Source: CAYZJB01 sp964602985 (GTDB lineage Bacteria > CLD3 > SB21). From it: 64,000 bases of DNA. The DNA is taken from assembly GCA_964602985.1 (NCBI GenBank), contig CAZRTJ010000004.1, positions 161,916 through 225,915 of the forward strand, given 5' to 3'. Position 1 is the first letter of the stretch. Every line of letters starts with the position of its first letter. A program made the position numbers and the translations under genes. This document shows positions 8,536-16,290 of the stretch, piece by piece. The notes beneath the pieces were generated by a model, which did no database searches, had not been told where the DNA came from, and worked only from the letters and a program-made list of their open reading frames with translations.

Positions 8536-9176
8536 TGCACCACGTCAGCTAATCTTTCCACGGTTGTCACGTATTGCGAGAGCGCCTGGGCCGGCGTCGT
8601 TCCCGTAGCGACCCCGATCATTTCCAGAGCTGCATTGCGGCTGGCCTCCACGTCCACGAGGCTGTCTCCCACGTAGAGCGTGTCGTCCGCCGTCCCCGCG
8701 ACGGCGGCCACGGCCTTGAGCAATCCTTCGGGGTCCGGTTTCACCGACGTCACGTCTTCGTATCCGATAATGACGTCAAAATAATCCAGCAGTTCGTTGC
8801 GCTTCAAGGCCATCTCGATGCTGAGCCGCCGCTTGGTGGAGACAATTCCCAGCGTGTAGAAATCCGAATGCAATTGCTCGAGGGTCTCCGCGACGCCATC
8901 GAGGAAATAAGTCTTCTCCACCATCACGCCGCTGTCGGCATGCTGCATGAAAAGCGCTTTGCATCGCTGGATCACCGCTCCGTCTCCGTTTGACAGAAAT
9001 TGCGCGAACGTGTCCTCCAGCGAATGACCGATCATTCGGCGGATCGCTTCCGGATCTGCGGCCGGATGGCCCACCTGATGCAGGGCATGATTCACGCTCG
9101 CGATGATGCCCTCCGAGGAGTCCGCCAGGGTGTAGTCAAAATCAAAAAGAATGTGGTGAATTTTCTGCGGAATCAC
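8514..9176 (-). CDS. HAD-superfamily hydrolase, phosphoglycolate phosphatase-like
   Basis: 220 aa if started at GTG 9174-9176. Motif I is LFDFDYTLADSS (DxD nucleophile), motif II IVSTKRR, motif III Lys in VKPDPEGLL and motif IV YVGDSLVDVEASR; the cap is the C1 helical type as in Gph/PgmB. It should hydrolyse a small phosphate ester such as 2-phosphoglycolate or a nucleotide. An in-frame ATG at 9314 would add 46 residues without domain homology and lies upstream of the promoter proposed at 9202-9230, so I chose the GTG. There is no clear Shine-Dalgarno sequence in front of it. First gene of the HAD-SPOR-hbd set. Confidence 0.85.
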   Translation of the reverse strand: MIPQKIHHILFDFDYTLADSSEGIIASVNHALHQVGHPAADPEAIRRMIGHSLEDTFAQFLSNGDGAVIQRCKALFMQHADSGVMVEKTYFLDGVAETLEQLHSDFYTLGIVSTKRRLSIEMALKRNELLDYFDVIIGYEDVTSVKPDPEGLLKAVAAVAGTADDTLYVGDSLVDVEASRNAALEMIGVATGTTPAQALSQYVTTVERLADVVQCLSVPS

Positions 9177-9201
9177 GTGTGTCGTGTGTTGGCGCCGAGC
9201 G

Positions 9202-9230
9202 AATGTATCCAACGACCAAAAGAAAAGCAA
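9202..9230 (-). promoter_or_regulatory. Sigma-70-type promoter for the HAD-SPOR-hbd operon
   Basis: On the minus strand TTGCTT (9225-9230), a 17-bp spacer and TACATT (9202-9207). Expected transcription start is near 9195, giving about a 20-nt leader before the GTG at 9176. Found by eye, with no experimental support. Confidence 0.45.
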
Positions 9231-9306
9231 CGCTCTTTTTGTCGGGAGCCATCGCCTGATCCTCGGGATTTCCGCAAATCGCCGCGCGAAGTGGACGAGC
9301 GAATTT

Positions 9307-9446
9307 TTGGACAAAATGGAGCTTTACAAGGCAGTAACGGCACGCTATATTGGCCTGTCTTATTGGTCCAATTTGACTGTAGACGAGTGCCAAATAGGGA
9401 ATAATTGGAGATTGGACGGTGATATGGCTATTTGTGGCTAGTCCAA
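9307..9446. promoter_or_regulatory. Four copies of TTGGAC/GTCCAA around the rarD promoter, putative operator
   Basis: TTGGAC at 9307-9312 and 9412-9417; GTCCAA at 9366-9371 and 9441-9446. Three of the four extend to ATTGGAC/GTCCAAT, and 9362-9372 forms the palindrome ATTGGTCCAAT. They flank the candidate promoter at 9323-9351, one upstream and three in the leader. A given hexamer on either strand is expected about 0.07 times in 140 bp. A regulator-binding array is the simplest reading; the MocR protein encoded at 17868-19391 is a candidate, by inference only. Confidence 0.4.
9323..9351 (+). promoter_or_regulatory. Sigma-70-type promoter for the rarD-dapB-... operon
   Basis: TTTACA (9323-9328), 17-bp spacer, TATATT (9346-9351), about 100 bp upstream of the rarD start. 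It is divergent from the promoter at 9202-9230. A weaker alternative -35 element (TTGACT, 9374-9379) lies downstream. Confidence 0.55.
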
Positions 9447-9450
9447 TTTA

Positions 9451-10362
9451 ATGAACCTTATGGGAACATCGAAACACCTGCTGGCCGGCTTTTCGTCCTA
9501 TCTGATTTGGGGTTTTGTCCCTGTTTTTTTTCGGCAATTGACGGCGTACGACGATTTTGAAATCATCCTCTACCGCAGTATCGGTTCGGCTCTGTTGATG
9601 GCCATGCTGGTGCTGATCGCCCTGCGGGCGCACCGGACGGACCTCCAGGGTCTGAGCCGCAGGGACCTTTTGCGGATGTTGGGGTATTCGTTGCTTGGTG
9701 GAATTCTCCTGATGATTAACTGGCTCTCGTACGTCTATGTAGTCAACCACGTGAGCATCAACGCGGCCTCGTTTGCGTACCTGATTTTGCCGATCGCCAC
9801 CGCGTTCCTCGCCTACGTGATCCTGCGGGAGCCATTGACCCTGTGGAGATGGGTGGGAATCGGGCTGAGCAGTGTCAGTTGCCTTCTCATGGCGCAGGTG
9901 GACATGGAGCAGATGCTCTACGTATCGGCCATTGCGTTGTCCTACGCGTTTTACCTGATTTCGCAACGACATAACGTGTTTGTCAGTCGCCGACTGAGTT
10001 TGTCCATCCAACTGCTGTTTGGATGCGGATTGATGCTTCTGGTCAATCCAGCGCAGTTGCAACCGAGCGGTCTCGACTTCACCTTTCTCCTGCACGTGTC
10101 CGTCATTGTCGCCGGATTCACGGTGTTGCCGTTGCTGTTGAATCTCTACGCACTGAACGGTATGCAATCCTCGCAGTTGGCTTTTCTGATTTATGTCAAT
10201 CCGATTGTTTCCTTTCTGACGGCGGTGATCTGGTATGGAGAGGCGCTGACGCTCACGGAGGTGACGGCGTACGGATTCCTGCTCGTGGCCATCGTGATCT
10301 TCAACTGGGATCTCATGGGACGAGTGTTTGCGCGGGTCCGCAGGTCGTGGGTGGTCTCATGA
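9451..10362 (+). CDS. rarD: RarD-like EamA/DMT-superfamily transporter
   Basis: 303 aa with about ten hydrophobic segments in two EamA halves; the N-terminus (MGTSKHLLAGFSSYLIWGFVPVFFR) and the end-of-helix signature NPIVSFLTAVIWYGEALT are typical of RarD proteins. Start ATG 9451 or 9460. RarD proteins are inner-membrane drug/metabolite-type transporters with poorly known substrates. First gene of the long plus-strand run; its TGA overlaps the ATG of the DapB-like gene (ATGA at 10359). It is one of four EamA-type transporters in this run (also 14175, 20447 and 21355), which suggests export of small molecules made or modified by the neighbouring enzymes. Confidence 0.85.
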   Translation: MNLMGTSKHLLAGFSSYLIWGFVPVFFRQLTAYDDFEIILYRSIGSALLMAMLVLIALRAHRTDLQGLSRRDLLRMLGYSLLGGILLMINWLSYVYVVNHVSINAASFAYLILPIATAFLAYVILREPLTLWRWVGIGLSSVSCLLMAQVDMEQMLYVSAIALSYAFYLISQRHNVFVSRRLSLSIQLLFGCGLMLLVNPAQLQPSGLDFTFLLHVSVIVAGFTVLPLLLNLYALNGMQSSQLAFLIYVNPIVSFLTAVIWYGEALTLTEVTAYGFLLVAIVIFNWDLMGRVFARVRRSWVVS

Positions 10363-11150
10363 AGCGCGTGTTGATCGGCGGGATGACGGGTCGGGTCGGG
10401 AGAGGACTGGTCCGGGCGCTGGCGGATGACACGGAATTTCAAATCGTCGGTGGTTTGGCTCGTTCATCGACCACGATGGACGGTCTGCCGGTGTATGGGG
10501 ATCTGGCGACGGCGCTGGCTGTCGGCGCGGATCTGTGGGTAGACTACACGCGCGCCGATGCGGTGCGCACGAATGTCCTGCGCTCCATCGAACACGGTCT
10601 GTCGGTCGTGATCGGAACGTCGGGTCTCTCGGAGAACGACTATGTCGAAATCGACCGACTTGCGCAACGGCAGCGCGTCGGAGTGTTTGCGGCCGGTAAT
10701 TTCTCTCTGACCGCCGCGTTGATGAAGAGATTTGCGGTCGAGGCGGCGCGATGGATCGCGCAGTGGGAAATCCTCGACGCCTCCTACGACGGCAAGCCCG
10801 ATGCGCCGAGCGGGACGTCGCGGGAACTGGCCGCCGCACTGGCGGACGTACGACGCGCGGAAAGGACAATCGCTCTGGAAAATACAATCGGAGATCGCAG
10901 CAGCCGCGGAGCCGAAATTGCCGGATCCACCGTGCATTCGCTGAGACTGCCCGGATACGTCTCGTCGTGCGAAATTCAATTCGGCATGGGACACGAACGG
11001 CTTACCCTGCGCCACGACTCGATCGATCCGACGGAGCCGTATGTGCAGGGCACGATCCTCGCCATGCGGTACGTACGATCCTACATCGGTCTGCGGCGCG
11101 GCATGGATCAACTGTTGACCAACGAAGGGACCACGAAGGAGGAACGATGA
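10359..11150 (+). CDS. DapB-like 4-hydroxy-tetrahydrodipicolinate reductase family protein, non-canonical active site
   Basis: 263 aa. The N-terminal nucleotide fold reads VLIGGMTGRVGRGLVRAL, with GTSGLSENDY further on; the C-terminal domain keeps KPDAPSGTSRELAAAL (146-161). In classical DapB the active site is E-A-H-H-R-H-K-x-D-A-P-S-G-T, where the first His is the proton donor and Lys binds the substrate carboxylate. Here the aligned residues are D-A-S-Y-D-G-K-P-D-A-P-S-G-T: Lys146 is kept but both His are replaced. From memory, a DapB-like subfamily with a GKPDAPSGTA-type motif is widespread, so this is probably that branch rather than decay; substrate unknown. Start and stop both lie in ATGA overlaps with neighbours. 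Confidence 0.8.
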   Translation: MKRVLIGGMTGRVGRGLVRALADDTEFQIVGGLARSSTTMDGLPVYGDLATALAVGADLWVDYTRADAVRTNVLRSIEHGLSVVIGTSGLSENDYVEIDRLAQRQRVGVFAAGNFSLTAALMKRFAVEAARWIAQWEILDASYDGKPDAPSGTSRELAAALADVRRAERTIALENTIGDRSSRGAEIAGSTVHSLRLPGYVSSCEIQFGMGHERLTLRHDSIDPTEPYVQGTILAMRYVRSYIGLRRGMDQLLTNEGTTKEER

Positions 11151-12268
11151 AAACCGACACGTTGTGTGTGCATGCGGGGCAGGGGGAAGAATTTGCGAAC
11201 ACTCCGATTTTTGTAAACACGGCCACCGATTACCGTGACAAACCGTATCTCTACCCGCGCAGGCAGAACGTGCCGAACCAGCGCGTCGTGATCGAAAAGC
11301 TGGCGGCCCTCGAAGGAGGCGAAGACGGATTGGTCTTCAGTTCCGGCATGGCGGCCATCAGTACGACCTTTCTTGCGCTCCTTCGGGCAGGCGATCATGC
11401 GGTCTTCCAAAGCGACCTGTACGGGGGCACGCATCATTTTGTGCATCATGAATTTCCGAAATACAACATGACCTTCACCCTGGTCGACGGCGGCGATGTC
11501 GGCAGTTTTGAACGAGCGATTCAACCCAACACGCAGATGATTTATATCGAAACGCCGTCCAACCCGCTGTTGAAGATCACGGACATCCGGCGCATTGCCG
11601 AACTCGCCAGGAAGCGCGACATCCCGACGGTGATCGACAATACATTCGCCTCGCCGATCAACCAGCGGCCGTTGGCCATGGGCATCGACGTGGTGACCCA
11701 CAGTGCGACGAAATACATCGCCGGACACAGCGACCTCAGCGCCGGCGCGGTGATCGCGTCGAAAGCGATGATCCAGCGCATCTACGAGTCCGCGTTTATG
11801 CTGGGCGGCACGCTCAACGCCGCGGATTGCTACGTACTCGAACGAAGCCTCAAGACACTCGCCCTTCGCGTGCGACAACACAATCACAATGCGCTGGCGC
11901 TGGCGCAATGGCTCAGGAACCAGAAGGGCGTGCGAAGCGTGTACTACCCGGGACTGGCCGAGCATCCCGGCCACGCGATCGCACGCGAACAGATGACCGG
12001 TTTTGGGGGGATGTTGTCATTCGACCTGGACGCGACGGGCACGCGCCCGTTCATCAACGCCCTGCGGTTGATCAAGCCGGCCATCAGTCTGGGTGGAGTC
12101 GAAAGCACGATCAATGCGCCGGTGGAGACGTCGCATCAGCGATTGTCGGCGGAGGAGAGAAAACGGGTCGGCATTTCCGACAGCCTCGTTCGATTGTCGG
12201 TCGGAATCGAAGATGTCGCAGATTTGCAGGACGACATTCAACAGGCGTTGAGGCAGGTGCGGATATGA
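11147..12268 (+). CDS. Cys/Met metabolism PLP-dependent enzyme (cystathionine gamma-synthase / gamma-lyase family)
   Basis: 373 aa. The PLP lysine is K189 in SATKYIAGHSD, with the cofactor-ring Asp in VIDNTFASP and an SSGMAAIS phosphate-binding segment at 65-72. YPRRQNVPNQ replaces the usual R-x-x-NPT substrate loop of MetB/MegL enzymes, and the C-terminus reads LGGVESTINAPVETSH. The family makes or cleaves C-S or C-O bonds at the gamma or beta carbon of amino acids; MetB, MetC and gamma-lyase activities cannot be told apart by eye. No methionine-pathway partner is adjacent. It overlaps both neighbours by ATGA, so it is tightly coupled to the DapB-like reductase and the PNPOx-GNAT fusion. Confidence 0.88.
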   Translation: MKTDTLCVHAGQGEEFANTPIFVNTATDYRDKPYLYPRRQNVPNQRVVIEKLAALEGGEDGLVFSSGMAAISTTFLALLRAGDHAVFQSDLYGGTHHFVHHEFPKYNMTFTLVDGGDVGSFERAIQPNTQMIYIETPSNPLLKITDIRRIAELARKRDIPTVIDNTFASPINQRPLAMGIDVVTHSATKYIAGHSDLSAGAVIASKAMIQRIYESAFMLGGTLNAADCYVLERSLKTLALRVRQHNHNALALAQWLRNQKGVRSVYYPGLAEHPGHAIAREQMTGFGGMLSFDLDATGTRPFINALRLIKPAISLGGVESTINAPVETSHQRLSAEERKRVGISDSLVRLSVGIEDVADLQDDIQQALRQVRI

Positions 12269-13230
12269 AAATCGATCGCGACATCGCCCGTTTTGTCGAT
12301 GAGCAACAACTCGGTTTCGTCGCCAGCGTAAACGCGGACGGCACGCCCAGTCTTTCGCCCAAAGGAACCCTGAGGGTTTGGAAGGACGATCGCCTGGTGT
12401 TTGCAGATTTTCGTTCCCCGCGAACCGTGACCAACATCCAGGCCCGGCCCGCCGTCGAGGTCAACGTCGTGGACGTTTTCATGCGGCGCGGAGTACGGTT
12501 TCGCGGCGATGCGTCGGTCGTCGAGGATCGTCAGGAGATTGAATTCTTGCGCGACCTGTTTCGAAAGAGCGGGATTCCGGAAGAAAGACTGATGCGATTC
12601 GTCCAGATCGCCGTCGATAGGATTGAGCCGATTGTCTCTCCGGTTTATGATTGGGGGCAATCCGGCTACGATGTCACCGAAAAATACATGCGCTACTGGT
12701 ACGGCGTGGCCGCCACCAGAAGATTTCACGAAGACGGGCTTCGCGTGACGCGAACGTATCTGCAGATGATGGAACCATCCTCGTATGCGATCGAGTGGCC
12801 TCAGGGGATTCGCGTCGAACGCGCAACCGAGCCGACCGTCGACTTCTACCGATTTTTGTATCGTGCCGTCGGTTCCGCCTACCGCTGGCGCGACCGACTG
12901 AAACTCTCGGACGACGAACTGCAGAGGATCATTCGTCATCCCCGCGTCGAAATTTTTGTTCTGTACGCTCATGGCGCTCCGGCAGGATACATCGAGTTGG
13001 ACAGACGCGTGGAGGATGAGGTTGAGATTGCGTACTTCGGGCTTGTGCCGGAATATGTCGGACGAGGTCTGGGCAAGAAATTTCTCCAGTGGGGCGTGCA
13101 CACGGCCTGGCAGACCGATCCGTCTCGTGTGTGGCTTCATACGTGTTCCCTCGATCATCCCGGAGCATTGCCTCTGTATCAGAAGGTCGGGTTTGTTGCC
13201 TATCGGACAGAGGAGTACGTCTTTGAATAG
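12265..13230 (+). CDS. Fusion of PNPOx-like flavin-binding domain and GNAT acetyltransferase
   Basis: 321 aa. Residues 1-145 are a split-barrel pyridoxamine 5'-phosphate oxidase-like domain (LGFVASVNADGTPSLSPKGT, VFADFRSPRTVTNI, VRFRGDASVV), which usually binds FMN or F420. Residues 181-321 are a GNAT domain with acetyl-CoA loop VPEYVGRGLGKK (261-272) and a C-terminal HTCSLDHPGALPLYQKVGF. No stop or frameshift separates them; the about 35-residue linker is charged. The two domains occur separately in most genomes, so the fusion suggests sequential or regulated modification of one substrate; this is inference. The frame is coupled upstream by ATGA (12265) and downstream overlaps the TTG start of the next GNAT gene. 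Confidence 0.85.
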   Translation: MKIDRDIARFVDEQQLGFVASVNADGTPSLSPKGTLRVWKDDRLVFADFRSPRTVTNIQARPAVEVNVVDVFMRRGVRFRGDASVVEDRQEIEFLRDLFRKSGIPEERLMRFVQIAVDRIEPIVSPVYDWGQSGYDVTEKYMRYWYGVAATRRFHEDGLRVTRTYLQMMEPSSYAIEWPQGIRVERATEPTVDFYRFLYRAVGSAYRWRDRLKLSDDELQRIIRHPRVEIFVLYAHGAPAGYIELDRRVEDEVEIAYFGLVPEYVGRGLGKKFLQWGVHTAWQTDPSRVWLHTCSLDHPGALPLYQKVGFVAYRTEEYVFE

Positions 13231-13672
13231 GTCAGTGGAAATTCGCCGTTGCGGGGTCCAGGATGTGGAGAATGTGGCGGACTTGTTTGATCAGTACCGA
13301 CGGTTTTATCGACAACCATCCGATCGGACTGCCGCGGCAGGATTCTTGCGCGAGCGTCTGGCCCGCGAAGAGTCCGTGCTGTTTGCCGCGGTGGATGGGG
13401 ATCGATGGCTTGGGTTGGTTCACTTGTACCCAAGTTTTTCTTCCGTGTCGATGAGGCGGCTCTGGATTTTGAATGATTTGTTTGTCGCGAAGGAATCGCG
13501 CGGGCAAGGCGTCGGTCGTCGCTTGTTGGACGCGGCTCGCCGGTGGGCAGTGGAAACATCCGCCAAAGGTTTGGTCCTCGAGACCGAATCGTCCAACACC
13601 GGCGCCCAACGCCTGTATGAGGCCGTGGGGTATCGACGACTAACCAATGTGTTTTACGAGCAGGAGGTATGA
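13223..13672 (+). CDS. GNAT family N-acetyltransferase (TTG start)
   Basis: 149 aa. The GNAT core is seen as LNDLFVAKESRGQGVGRRLL (motif A, Q/R-x-x-G-x-G/A) and ETESSNTGAQRLYEAVGYRR. I chose TTG 13223-13225 because AGGAG (13211-13215) lies 7 nt upstream; GTG 13235 is the alternative and no ATG is available. It overlaps the PNPOx-GNAT fusion by 8 bp and the next GNAT gene by 4 bp. It probably acetylates a small amine; the substrate is not inferable. Confidence 0.82.
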   Translation: MNRSVEIRRCGVQDVENVADLFDQYRRFYRQPSDRTAAAGFLRERLAREESVLFAAVDGDRWLGLVHLYPSFSSVSMRRLWILNDLFVAKESRGQGVGRRLLDAARRWAVETSAKGLVLETESSNTGAQRLYEAVGYRRLTNVFYEQEV

Positions 13673-14178
13673 TGGAAATTCTGTCGATGGTCGCCGATCA
13701 TTGGAGCGAGGTCAAACGAATTTACGAGGAAGGAATTGCCACGGGGAATGCGACATTGGAGACGGCAATTCCCTCCTGGGAAAAATGGGATGCGGATCAT
13801 CTTTCGACGTGCCGCTGGGTGGCGGTGGACGAAGGTCGGATCGCGGGTTGGGCGGCTCTCAGTCCGGTGTCCGGACGATGCGTGTACGGCGGCGTGGCGG
13901 AAGTCAGCGTCTACGTCGGACGGTCCTCGCGCGGACGCGGAGCGGGTCGGCAGTTACTCCACACGCTGGTCACCTCATCCGAGTCCAATGGTCTGTGGAC
14001 CCTGCAGGCAGGCATTCTCGCAGAAAACGAGGCGAGCATCCGACTACATCTGGCGTGTGGCTTCCGCACGGTGGGCGTGCGTGAGAAACTTGGCCAACTG
14101 AACGGCGTGTGGCGCGACATCGTCTTGATGGAGCGGCGCAGTCCGACGGTGGGATTGCAGTCGAGGAGCGCGGGATGA
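13669..14178 (+). CDS. Phosphinothricin acetyltransferase-like GNAT
   Basis: 169 aa. The N-terminus with IYEEGIATGNATLETAIPSW is the hallmark of the Pat/Bar/MddA branch of GNATs that acetylate phosphinothricin, methionine sulfone or similar amino-acid analogues. The acetyl-CoA loop is VGRSSRGRGAGRQLLHTL and the C-terminus AENEASIRLHLACGFRTVG. ATGATG gives two possible starts (13669 or 13672). It overlaps the preceding GNAT and the following transporter gene by ATGA. Detoxification of an amino-acid analogue is plausible, but the exact substrate is unknown. Confidence 0.85.
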   Translation: MMEILSMVADHWSEVKRIYEEGIATGNATLETAIPSWEKWDADHLSTCRWVAVDEGRIAGWAALSPVSGRCVYGGVAEVSVYVGRSSRGRGAGRQLLHTLVTSSESNGLWTLQAGILAENEASIRLHLACGFRTVGVREKLGQLNGVWRDIVLMERRSPTVGLQSRSAG

Positions 14179-14609
14179 ATTCACTCTACGTTGCGCTGAC
14201 CGTTGTGATCCTGTCGAACGTAGTGTATCACGTGTCGTTGAAGTCCCTGCCGCATGGCGCGCATGCCGTCCTGTCGGCCGTCGTCATGTATGCCGTCGCC
14301 TTGGCCGCGACACTGGCGGCCTATCCGCTCGTTTCTCAGGGCGCTCCGCTCGGCGAGGAGCTTCGAAAAATGAACTGGGCGCCCTACGTCGTCGGTCTTG
14401 CGATCGTGGGAATCGAAATCGGATTTCTGCTCGCCTATCGCGCCGGGTTGAATGTGAGTTACGGTTCTGTCTTTACGCACTCCTTTGTCGCCGTGTTGTT
14501 GGTACCGTTTGGCATTTTGTTGTTTCGGGAAAAAATATCCTGGATCAATATCGTCGGCATTGTCTTGTGTCTGATCGGGTTGTTTTTGGTTGTAAAGAAA
14601 GGGGACTGA
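14175..14609 (+). CDS. Half-size EamA/SMR-like transporter, four TM segments
   Basis: 144 aa from the ATG at 14175, which overlaps the preceding TGA. Four hydrophobic helices: LYVALTVVILSNVVYHV, AVLSAVVMYAVALAATLAAY, YVVGLAIVGIEIGFLLA and FVAVLLVPFGILLF, with a terminal IVGIVLCLIGLFLVVKK. This is the size of one EamA repeat, so it should act as a dimer as in small-multidrug-resistance proteins. Flanked by acetyltransferase genes (13669, 14610), it may export a modified product. Confidence 0.8.
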   Translation: MNSLYVALTVVILSNVVYHVSLKSLPHGAHAVLSAVVMYAVALAATLAAYPLVSQGAPLGEELRKMNWAPYVVGLAIVGIEIGFLLAYRAGLNVSYGSVFTHSFVAVLLVPFGILLFREKISWINIVGIVLCLIGLFLVVKKGD

Positions 14610-15017
14610 ATGATTGCCTATCGCACGGGAAATGTTCCGGACGTGGACACAGTAATCCGGTTGTATGAATCGTCCACGCTGGGCGAGCGACGACCGATCG
14701 GAGATCGGAACCGAATGGACCACATGATCCGCCACGCGAACCTGATCGTCACCGCCTGGGACGACGACAGACTCGTCGGCCTCGCGCGCAGTTTGACGGA
14801 CTTCGTGTATGCGACATACCTCGCGGATCTGGCGGTGGACCTGGCTTATCAGAAACAAGGTATCGGGCGGGAATTGATCCGACGAACTCAGCGGGAGGCG
14901 CCGACCTCCAGGATTATTCTGCTCGCGGCGCCCAAAGCCGTGGACTATTATCCCCGGATCGGATTCCGTCCGCACACCAGCGCCTGGGTTCTCGACATAG
15001 GAGGCGCGATCCAATGA
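14610..15017 (+). CDS. GNAT family N-acetyltransferase
   Basis: 135 aa, a minimal GNAT domain with LADLAVDLAYQKQGIGRELI (acetyl-CoA loop) and a C-terminal PKAVDYYPRIGFRPHTSAW typical of the YjaB/YhbS-like small GNATs. ATG directly follows the previous TGA (TGAATG) with AAAGGGGA as Shine-Dalgarno sequence. It overlaps the methyltransferase gene by ATGA at 15014. Substrate unknown. Confidence 0.82.
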   Translation: MIAYRTGNVPDVDTVIRLYESSTLGERRPIGDRNRMDHMIRHANLIVTAWDDDRLVGLARSLTDFVYATYLADLAVDLAYQKQGIGRELIRRTQREAPTSRIILLAAPKAVDYYPRIGFRPHTSAWVLDIGGAIQ

Positions 15018-15769
15018 CGACGCATCCGAACGATCATTTTTCCAAGCAAGCAAACGACTATGCCAGATTCCGACCGACGTATCCCGACGAACTGTTTGCC
15101 TGGATCGGGTCGCAGTCTCTCCATCGGGGATGCGTGTGGGATGTCGCGACCGGGAATGGTCAGGCGGCCCTGCGCTTGGTCGAGTACTTCGACCGGGTGG
15201 TCGCGACCGACATCAGCGCACAGCAACTGGAGAATGCGACTGTGCATGAATGTATCGACTACCGACACGTTCCCGCCGAAGACAGCGGCCTCCCGGACGG
15301 GAGCGTGGATGCCGTGACCGTCGCGGCGGGCATTCACTGGTTTGATCTCGATCGCTTTTACGCCGAAGTCCGAAGGGTCGGCACGCCCCAATCAAAAATC
15401 TTTGTCTGGGCTTATGACGAAGTCACCGTGGATTCATCGATCGATCCGGTCGTGCGCATGTTTTACAAGGACATTGTCGGAGCGTATTGGCCGAGCGGGC
15501 GCTACTGGGTCGAGCGTAAGTACGAAGGACTTCCTTTTCCTTTTTCGGCCATTCCAACGTCGCCGTTTGAGATCAGACGGTCGATGTCTGCAGATGAATT
15601 TCTCGGATATCTGGGCACGTGGAGCAGTACGGCACGGTATCGGGAGTCCGTGGGCTCCGATCCGGTGGATCTCGTGGCGAAAGAACTTCGGCGGGTGTGG
15701 GGAAAAGAACAGCGATGGGCCCGTTGGCCGATCTTTATGAAATCTGGAACCATACAGGAGAGCACATGA
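15014..15769 (+). CDS. SAM-dependent class I methyltransferase
   Basis: 251 aa. SAM site motif I VWDVATGNGQAALRLVEYF, then VVATDISAQQLENA (acidic post-I) and DGSVDAVTVAAGIHWFDLDR (motif IV); the N-terminal DHFSKQANDYARFRPTYP is typical of the YcgJ/trans-aconitate methyltransferase-like group. It methylates a small molecule of unknown identity. It is linked by ATGA overlap to the GNAT upstream and to the DinB-family gene downstream. Confidence 0.87.
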   Translation: MTTHPNDHFSKQANDYARFRPTYPDELFAWIGSQSLHRGCVWDVATGNGQAALRLVEYFDRVVATDISAQQLENATVHECIDYRHVPAEDSGLPDGSVDAVTVAAGIHWFDLDRFYAEVRRVGTPQSKIFVWAYDEVTVDSSIDPVVRMFYKDIVGAYWPSGRYWVERKYEGLPFPFSAIPTSPFEIRRSMSADEFLGYLGTWSSTARYRESVGSDPVDLVAKELRRVWGKEQRWARWPIFMKSGTIQEST

Positions 15770-16290
15770 GCATACCAAAACCCAAACGCGGCGAGTACGC
15801 GGAATTTTACGAACCGTACATCCAAGCCGCATCCGATGCAAATTGGTCGAACCAGATGGAATCGACAGCAAACGAATGGGACAGAATCTTGCGGCCGCTT
15901 TCTGACGCCGCGTGGCTCTCGCGCTACGAGCCGGGTAAGTGGACCATCAAGTCTGTCGTTCAGCACGTCATCGATGCGGAAAGAATTTTTGCCTATCGCG
16001 CGCTTCGATTTGCACGGGCGGACGCGACCGCGCTGGCGGGATTTGAAGAGGACGATTATGCGCAGACGGCCGGCGCCGATCGACGGAGCGGCGAAGCACT
16101 GCTGGAAGAATTGCGAGCGGTGCGTCGATCCACGATTCTGTTGTTCGAGAGTTTCCCGGAGGAATCGTGGACGCGGTCCGGGCTGGCCAACCAGAAATCG
16201 ATGACGGTACGCGGCGCGGCCTGGGTCACCCTCGGTCATCAACTTCATCATTTGAATGTTTTGAAAGAACGATATCTCCATGCGCGTTGA
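15766..16290 (+). CDS. DinB/YfiT-family putative metal-dependent protein
   Basis: 174 aa from the ATG at 15766. Four-helix-bundle DinB_2 features: PGKWTIKSVVQHVIDAERIF (first His) and VTLGHQLHHLNVLKERY (C-terminal His pair) form the likely three-His metal site. Members include bacillithiol/mycothiol S-transferases and maleylpyruvate isomerases; the thiol cofactor here is unknown. It is one of three such proteins in the run (also 19444 and 19918). Overlaps the MOSC gene by 11 bp. Confidence 0.82.
   Translation: MSIPKPKRGEYAEFYEPYIQAASDANWSNQMESTANEWDRILRPLSDAAWLSRYEPGKWTIKSVVQHVIDAERIFAYRALRFARADATALAGFEEDDYAQTAGADRRSGEALLEELRAVRRSTILLFESFPEESWTRSGLANQKSMTVRGAAWVTLGHQLHHLNVLKERYLHAR

Noticed and set aside
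9177..9314. 46-residue extension of the HAD phosphatase to ATG 9314
   Set aside because: No homology before VIPQKIHHILFDFD, and a promoter-like sequence lies downstream of that ATG.
9448..10167. 239-codon minus-strand frame opposite rarD
   Set aside because: Composition is His/Gln/Arg-rich, typical of antisense to a membrane protein gene.
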